This document shows, piece after piece, positions 22,289 to 27,224 of a stretch of 27,224 bases of DNA (the first letter of the stretch is position 1; the number at the start of each line of letters is the position of its first letter). Source of the stretch: SSF53 sp036170535 (lineage in GTDB: Bacteria > Spirochaetota > Leptospiria > Leptospirales > Leptonemataceae); the NCBI GenBank assembly GCA_036170535.1, contig JAVHPJ010000219.1:1-27224 (forward strand), read 5' to 3'. The notes below the pieces were generated by a model. The model ran no database searches. It was not told the origin of the DNA and saw nothing but the letters and a program-made list of their open reading frames with translations. A program made the translations under genes and the position numbers.

Positions 22289-25200
22289 CACGGCCGCGCA
22301 TCCAGGATCATGAGGTGTTGTCCCGGCGAAACCGCCGCGCCTTCCGCGCGCAGGATATCCGTCACACGACCGCGCACCGGCGCCTGCACGCGCACTTCCA
22401 TCTTCATGGCTTCGAGAATCAGTATATCCTCGCCCTCCTCCACCTGCTGACCGACTTCCACCAGCAGCTTCCACACGCTGCCATGCATGGGACTGGTGAC
22501 CGCTTCGACATGTTCGGCCAGCCCCGGCGCGCCAGCGACGCGTTCATGCTGCGCCGGGTCGCTCTCCTCGATTTGCGGGGGCTTTATGGATTTCCAGCGT
22601 TCGCGCTCCGCTTCAAAGGCCGTCTGTTGCCGACTCTTAAATTCGCCGATCGACTCCGCATTTTCGCGCAAAAAGCGACGATAGTCGGCCAGCCGGAAAA
22701 CGGTCGGTTCGATTTTTAAGCCCGCGCGGCCCGCCGGAAAATCGCGGCGAAACTGTTCGAGTTCCTCTGCGCTGACCGGATAAAAACGCAGCTGGTCGAA
22801 AAAACGCAAGAGGTGCGGCGCGCCGGCTTCAAACTCGCGCGTCGTGCGATAAGAATTCCACACCTGACAGGTGCGGCCCACGAACTGATAACCGCCGGGA
22901 CCTTCCATGCCGTAAATGCACAGATAGGCGCCGCCAATGCCGACGGCATTTTCCGGCGTCCAGGTGCGCGCCGGGTTGTATTTGGTCGTTACCAGACGAT
23001 GACGCGGATCAACGGGCGTGGCCACCGGAGCGCCCAGGTAGACGTCGCCGAGACCCAGCACCATATAACTGGCGTCAAAGACGATGCGGCGCACCGCATC
23101 GATCGACTCCAGGCCGTTAATGCGGCGAATAAACTCAAGGTTGCTGGGACACCAGGGCGCCTCGGCCCACACGGACTGCATGTACTTCGCGGTGGCAAGC
23201 TGCGTCGAGGGATCGTCCCAGGAAAGCGGCAGATGCACGATGCGCGCAGGGACTTCGATTTCGTCGAGGGCCGGCGCTTCGCGCTGCGCCTGGCGCAGGG
23301 CGGATAACAGGGTTTCGCGCGGCAATTTTTGCGGATCGTAGTGGATCTGCAGGGAACGTATGCCCGGCGTCAGATCAATCACGCCGACCAGGGGGTGGAG
23401 TTTGAGCCACTCCATGAGGCCGTGCACGCGAAAGCGCAATTCCAGATCGAGGACGTTTTCACCGAACTCGACCAGGAGATTGGCATCGCCGGACTGGCGG
23501 TAGACGACGCGCTCGGCGGGCGACGCGGCGACAGGCGACGCCTGCCCGGCGAACTCCAGCGCCGCATCCGCGGCCAGCGCGCTGAAACTTTGCGCCGCGA
23601 GCCCGCGCGGCGCGTCCGCTGCGCGCAGACTCTGGATTTGCTCCGACTGCTCGCGCAACAACTGCAACGCGTCCGCATGGCTGATGCGCACGAAACGCAC
23701 GGTATCGCCAGGCGCCAGCTGACCGATCTTCCATAACTCCGCAGTCGCGATCGTCGCGGGACACACAAAGCCGCCGAGACTCGGACCGTCCGGGCCCAGG
23801 ATAATCGGCATATCGCCGGTGAAGTCCACCGCGCCAATTGCGTACGCGTTGTCGTGAATGTTGGAAGGATGCAGGCCCGCCTCGCCGCCGTCTGCGCGCG
23901 CCCACTGTGGACGCGGGCCGATCAGTCGCACGCCCGTGCGCGCGCTGTTGTAGTGCACCTGCCAATCGCTGGCAAAAAACGTTTCAATATCCTGCTCGGT
24001 AAAAAAATCCGGGGCGCCGTGCGGTCCGTAAAGCGCGCCAATCGTCCACTGCCGCGTAATCGACGGAATGAGACGCGCCTCCGGCGCCGGAGCGGCCGCC
24101 GCAGAATCCGCAGGCGCCGGCTGCGCTGCCGGAGCCGCTAACTTTAACACATCGCCGGCTACGAGCGCACGACCGCCGTGTCCGCCGAATTTTCCCAGCG
24201 CGAATGTCGCCGCGCTGCCCAGAAACGACGCCACATCCAGACCGCCCGCCACGCAAAGATACGCACGTGCGCCCGCGCCCTGTAATACCCCGAGTTTTAA
24301 CGTCGCTCCGAGGCGCGCCAGAATGGGCCGCCAGTAGTCCACCGGCGCGCCGTCGAGCGTCGCCGGTATCTGCGCCCCGCCGAGGCAGAAGCGGACAGGC
24401 GCATTAAAGCGCAGCGTCGGCCCGGCGAGCGTGATTTCCAGGCCGGGCGCGCCGGGGGCATTCCCGAGCAGCCGATTCGCCAGTTGAAACGAAAGCGCAT
24501 CCATGGGTCCGCCCGGCGGCACGCCGACATCCCAGTAGCCCAGGCGCCCCGGATAATCCTGCACGGTAGTCAGCATGCCCGGGGCGAGCACGTCCATCGT
24601 GCGCGGCGCATACTCGAGACCGTCGAGCAGGCGCGTGTAAACGCGACCGGCTTGAAATTCAGGATTCGCCAGGATCGCCAGCAAATAGTCCCGATTGGTT
24701 TCGATGCCGTACAGGCGCGTGGCTTTCAGCGCCGCTTCCAGCTTTGCCGCCGCCTCCGCACGATTCACGCCGGTCGTCATGACCTTCGCAAGCAGCGGAT
24801 CGTAATACGGGCTGACCTCGGTTCCGCTTTCCACCCACGCGTCGACGCGCGCATCTTCGGGAAACGCGACCGCGGTGAGCAAACCCGCCGAAGGCTGAAA
24901 CTGTTTCGCCGGATTTTCCGCATACAGGCGCGCCTGGATGGAGGCGCCCTGCGGCTTGAGCGAAACATTCAAAAACTCCGTTTCGCCGGCCGCCAGGCGC
25001 AGCATCCACTCGACCAGGTCCACGCCGTAGACATTTTCCGTGACGCCGTGTTCGACCTGGAGACGCGTGTTAACTTCCAGGAAATAGAAACTCTGACGCT
25101 CCGCGTCATAGACAAACTCCACTGTGCCGGCCGAACGATACTCGACCGCGCGCGCGAGGGAAATCGCCGCGTCGGCCAGTTTTGCACGCACCGCGTCCGG

Positions 25201-25938
25201 CAAATCCGGCGCTGGCGTTTCTTCGATCACTTTCTGATTGCGCCGCTGCACCGAACAATCGCGCTCGCCAAGGGCCAGCACCCGTCCGGCCCCATCGCCG
25301 AAAATTTGCACTTCCACATGCCGCGCGCGCGCCACGTAGCGTTCCAGAAACAATCCGTCGTTTTTGAAGTTGTTCGCCGCCAGGGCGCGTACGCTTTCAA
25401 ACTCGCGCTCCAGTTCGACCTCGTCCCGACACAGCCGCATCCCGATGCCGCCGCCGCCGGCCGTACTTTTCAGCATCACCGGATAGCCAATGCGCTCCGC
25501 CGCGTCGCGCGCCGCGCTCGTGTCCGCCAAAAGTCCGCTGCCCGGCAAAAGCGGAATCTGCCGTTCGAGGGCGATTTCGCGGGCCGCGTGTTTGAGCCCA
25601 AAGCGGCGCATTTGTTCCGGCGTCGGACCGATAAAAGCCACGCTCGCCGCTTCGCAGGCCGCCGCAAAGTCGGCGTTTTCGCTCAAAAATCCGTAGCCCG
25701 GATGTATCGCATCAACCTGATTCTCGCGCGCAATTTTCAGGATCAACGCCGCATTCAGGTAAGTTTCGGCGGCCGTGCGACCGGGAAGCGCGATAGCGCG
25801 GTCCGCCAGCCGGACATGTTGGGCGTCCAGATCAGGCTCTGAATAAACGGCGCAGGAGGCGACGCCCAGTTTTTTCAGCGTGCGAAGTATGCGGACGGCG
25901 ATTTCGCCCCGATTCGCAATCAGTACGCGCGAAAACAT
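22288..25938 (-). CDS. Urea/guanidine carboxylase, biotin-dependent, four domains
   Basis: This 1216-residue single-chain enzyme has, in order, four parts. The biotin carboxylase (about 1-445) has the ATP-grasp loop STAGGGGIGMRL (about 158-169), GERDCSVQRRNQKVIEE and FYFLEVNTRLQVEHGVT (about 285-300). The first carboxyltransferase part (about 460-780, AHS2/KipA-like) has VLAPGMLTTVQDYPGRLGYW. The second (about 830-1040, AHS1/KipI-like) has YRQSGDANLLVEFGENV and PGIRSLQIHYDP. A linker is followed by a biotinyl domain at the end, with EAMKM holding the biotin Lys1179. Enzymes of this layout carboxylate urea or, when encoded with paired DUF1989 proteins as here, guanidine. The context therefore favours guanidine. 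The gene starts 5 bases after the DUF1989 gene and overlaps the allophanate hydrolase start, so they form one operon. Confidence 0.93.
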   Translation of the reverse strand: MFSRVLIANRGEIAVRILRTLKKLGVASCAVYSEPDLDAQHVRLADRAIALPGRTAAETYLNAALILKIARENQVDAIHPGYGFLSENADFAAACEAASVAFIGPTPEQMRRFGLKHAAREIALERQIPLLPGSGLLADTSAARDAAERIGYPVMLKSTAGGGGIGMRLCRDEVELEREFESVRALAANNFKNDGLFLERYVARARHVEVQIFGDGAGRVLALGERDCSVQRRNQKVIEETPAPDLPDAVRAKLADAAISLARAVEYRSAGTVEFVYDAERQSFYFLEVNTRLQVEHGVTENVYGVDLVEWMLRLAAGETEFLNVSLKPQGASIQARLYAENPAKQFQPSAGLLTAVAFPEDARVDAWVESGTEVSPYYDPLLAKVMTTGVNRAEAAAKLEAALKATRLYGIETNRDYLLAILANPEFQAGRVYTRLLDGLEYAPRTMDVLAPGMLTTVQDYPGRLGYWDVGVPPGGPMDALSFQLANRLLGNAPGAPGLEITLAGPTLRFNAPVRFCLGGAQIPATLDGAPVDYWRPILARLGATLKLGVLQGAGARAYLCVAGGLDVASFLGSAATFALGKFGGHGGRALVAGDVLKLAAPAAQPAPADSAAAAPAPEARLIPSITRQWTIGALYGPHGAPDFFTEQDIETFFASDWQVHYNSARTGVRLIGPRPQWARADGGEAGLHPSNIHDNAYAIGAVDFTGDMPIILGPDGPSLGGFVCPATIATAELWKIGQLAPGDTVRFVRISHADALQLLREQSEQIQSLRAADAPRGLAAQSFSALAADAALEFAGQASPVAASPAERVVYRQSGDANLLVEFGENVLDLELRFRVHGLMEWLKLHPLVGVIDLTPGIRSLQIHYDPQKLPRETLLSALRQAQREAPALDEIEVPARIVHLPLSWDDPSTQLATAKYMQSVWAEAPWCPSNLEFIRRINGLESIDAVRRIVFDASYMVLGLGDVYLGAPVATPVDPRHRLVTTKYNPARTWTPENAVGIGGAYLCIYGMEGPGGYQFVGRTCQVWNSYRTTREFEAGAPHLLRFFDQLRFYPVSAEELEQFRRDFPAGRAGLKIEPTVFRLADYRRFLRENAESIGEFKSRQQTAFEAERERWKSIKPPQIEESDPAQHERVAGAPGLAEHVEAVTSPMHGSVWKLLVEVGQQVEEGEDILILEAMKMEVRVQAPVRGRVTDILRAEGAAVSPGQHLMILDARP

Positions 25939-25943
25939 CGCCT

Positions 25944-26591
25944 TTAATCCCAGATGAGCACTTCAATCGGCGTAGGATTGTAAGCATTGCAGGGATTGTT
26001 CAATTGCGGACAATTGGAGATCACCAGCAACACGTCCATTTCCGCGCGCAGCTCAACATATTTGCCGGCTTCCGAAATACCGTCCTCAAAGGTAAGCCGG
26101 CCTTCCGGCGTAACGGGCACATTCATAAAGAAGTTTATATTGCTGGTAAGATCGCGTTTATCCATGGGCAGATTGGCGCGGGAGAGCGCCAGCAGGAAGC
26201 TGTCGCGGCAGTTATGCATGTGCTTTTTGTCGAGCGCGTAACGCACCGTGTTGCTCTCCGCCGCGCAGGCGCCGCCGAGAGTGTCGTGGCGGCCGCAGGT
26301 GTCCGCGACGATCGTCAATAACACGCGGCCTTCATTGGAATACAGTCGCGTTCCGGTTGTGAGATAAATATTGCCCTGGCGGCGAATGGTGTCAGTCGCC
26401 GAATATCGCTCGGCCGGATCGTGCGCGTTGTAAAACAGGGTGTCCGCCGCCTGATTGCCTTCGAGATCCAGAATGCGCACAGTTTGCCCGCGCCGGATTT
26501 CCCGCAAGAACCCGACGCCCGCCTTCACCACCTCGCGAAACTGCGCCTGGGCCGGATCGAGAGCGCTCGTAACTATTCCCGCAGATGCCAT
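25944..26591 (-). CDS. DUF1989 urea-carboxylase-associated protein (carboxyguanidine deiminase subunit)
   Basis: This 215-residue DUF1989 protein has RRGQTVRILDLEGNQAADTL (about 33-52), a central metal-site-like segment, TCGRHDTLGGACAAESN, then NCRDSFLLALSRANLP, NINFFMNVPVTPEGRL and LRAEMDVLLVISNCPQLNNP. Such proteins occur in pairs beside urea/guanidine carboxylases. In guanidine-degrading bacteria the pair forms the carboxyguanidine deiminase (CgdAB), which turns carboxyguanidine into allophanate. The Cys and His in CGRHD are likely metal ligands. Which of CgdA or CgdB this is cannot be settled by eye. It lies 12 bases after its paralog and 5 before the carboxylase. Confidence 0.88.
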   Translation of the reverse strand: MASAGIVTSALDPAQAQFREVVKAGVGFLREIRRGQTVRILDLEGNQAADTLFYNAHDPAERYSATDTIRRQGNIYLTTGTRLYSNEGRVLLTIVADTCGRHDTLGGACAAESNTVRYALDKKHMHNCRDSFLLALSRANLPMDKRDLTSNINFFMNVPVTPEGRLTFEDGISEAGKYVELRAEMDVLLVISNCPQLNNPCNAYNPTPIEVLIWD

Positions 26592-26603
26592 GCTGGGCCT
26601 CGC

Positions 26604-27224
26604 CTACTCCGCACTGCGTCCCGCAAACCACGCGAGGGTATTGCGATAGCCGCGCTCGTTTTCGGGACGAAAATTGCGACACGGATCTTCGGGTCCTCCG
26701 CCAGGTCCGGACTTCCAGACCGTGAGACGCACCGGCTTGATCGGATACACGGGCGCCGGATCCAGCGGATGAGGACACGAGTTTAAAATGACCAACGCGT
26801 GCATTTCAGCGCGCAGATCCACAGCGGCGCCGGGCCGGGAATGATTCGCGGCGAACTGGAGAGCGCCGCTCGCGTCCACGACGACCTTGCTGAAAAAATT
26901 TACATTGGGGACGATGTCGCGTTTGGTCAGCCCCCAACGACCCAATTGAACTACAAAACTGTCGTAACCGTTGCGATTATAGTCGTTGCGAAACTCCTGG
27001 TAGTCGTGCGGGCCGTACTTCTCGCGGACCAACGCCGCGTCGCTTACCCCGCCGATCGGATCGTGCCAACCGCAGTCGTCGTACGGTATCGAAACCAGAA
27101 TGCGACCCATATCCGAATACAACGCGGCGCCGGTTGTCAGATGCGCGATGTGCTGGGCCTTTAAAGTATCAGCCATGTTGTAGCGTTCGGATTTTTCTTC
27201 CTGGTTGTAAAAGAGCGCGCTGAC
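26604..27224 (-). CDS. DUF1989 urea-carboxylase-associated protein, second subunit (partial)
   Basis: The frame is open to the window edge, so the N-terminus is missing. An internal ATG at 27176 is not the likely start, because the upstream 16 codons (SALFYNQEEKSERYN) continue the family sequence that precedes the aligned block in the neighbour. The 206 residues seen include SIPYDDCGWHDPIGG, which parallels CGRHDTLGG of the paralog, and NGYDSFVVQLGRWGL. They also include NVNFFSKVVVDASGALQF and DLRAEMHALVILNSCPHPLD. It ends with a basic extension (DPCRNFRPENERGYRNTLAW) missing in the other copy. It is the partner subunit for the deiminase complex and the first gene of the operon within view. 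Its promoter, and any guanidine riboswitch, would lie beyond 27224. Confidence 0.87.
   Translation of the reverse strand, partial: VSALFYNQEEKSERYNMADTLKAQHIAHLTTGAALYSDMGRILVSIPYDDCGWHDPIGGVSDAALVREKYGPHDYQEFRNDYNRNGYDSFVVQLGRWGLTKRDIVPNVNFFSKVVVDASGALQFAANHSRPGAAVDLRAEMHALVILNSCPHPLDPAPVYPIKPVRLTVWKSGPGGGPEDPCRNFRPENERGYRNTLAWFAGRSAE

Noticed and set aside
21518..22450. A 310-codon open frame on the plus strand
   Set aside because: It is antisense to the allophanate hydrolase and the carboxylase 3' end, with Arg/Gly-rich composition and no motif.
22289..22474. N-terminal extension of the allophanate hydrolase
   Set aside because: The extra 62 residues lie inside the biotinyl-domain coding region in another frame and are Gly/Arg/Ala-rich. 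The ATG at 22288 with the TGATG overlap is the normal arrangement.
24484..25842. A 452-codon open frame on the plus strand
   Set aside because: It is antisense to the biotin-carboxylase part of the carboxylase gene, whose domains are unambiguous. Its composition is shadow-like.
1..27224. CRISPR arrays, tRNA or rRNA genes
   Set aside because: No regularly spaced repeats, cloverleaf-like GTTCGA blocks with matching stems, or rRNA-like stretches were found on reading both strands.

Overview
The window is GC-rich bacterial DNA with dense, mostly operonic genes. The organism is probably Gram-negative: there are exported proteins, a lipoprotein with a loose lipobox, and a probable outer-membrane protein. 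The loose lipobox and the fusion of a metallo-beta-lactamase fold to cyclic-nucleotide-binding domains would fit a GC-rich relative of Leptospira, but this placement is weak. No rRNA, tRNA or CRISPR array was seen.

Positions 1-8330 are accessory in character. They hold the remnant of an IS256-family transposase, then a complete IS3-family (IS407-group) element with inverted repeats and a 4-bp target duplication (attg). After it come an HEPN-like protein, a tiny Cys-rich secreted protein, an HNH nuclease fused to a RusA-like resolvase domain, a methyltransferase, a startless gene remnant, a putative outer-membrane protein, a Cys-rich lipoprotein, small orphan genes and a GIY-YIG-like fragment. 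Much of this part is more AT-rich than the rest and has loose gene spacing.

Positions 8400-12700 form a tight plus-strand cluster: a VOC protein, a short orphan, a DoxX-like membrane protein, a DGPF/YCII protein, an ECF sigma factor of the ECF42 type with a long C-terminal extension, a two-repeat TerB-like + BRCT protein, and a DUF4256 protein. The DGPF-ECF42 pairing is a known association. The BRCT and DUF4256 genes follow with gaps of 9 and 5 bases and may belong to the same regulon.

Positions 12700-20530 carry a small membrane protein, a voltage-gated K+ channel gene broken by an in-frame TGA, a large MBL-fold protein with two cyclic-nucleotide-binding domains, and two tandem exported DUF4139 (MuiA-like) paralogs behind a plausible sigma-70 promoter.

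Positions 20519-27224 are a minus-strand operon: two DUF1989 subunits (the first running off the window end), a four-domain urea/guanidine carboxylase and an allophanate hydrolase. This order matches the guanidine-degradation pathway: carboxylation, deimination by the DUF1989 pair, then allophanate cleavage to ammonia and CO2. It converges on, and overlaps by 13 bases, the second DUF4139 gene.

The best candidates for something undescribed are the HNH-RusA fusion with its small Cys-rich neighbour, and the ECF42 operon extended into a TerB-BRCT protein.
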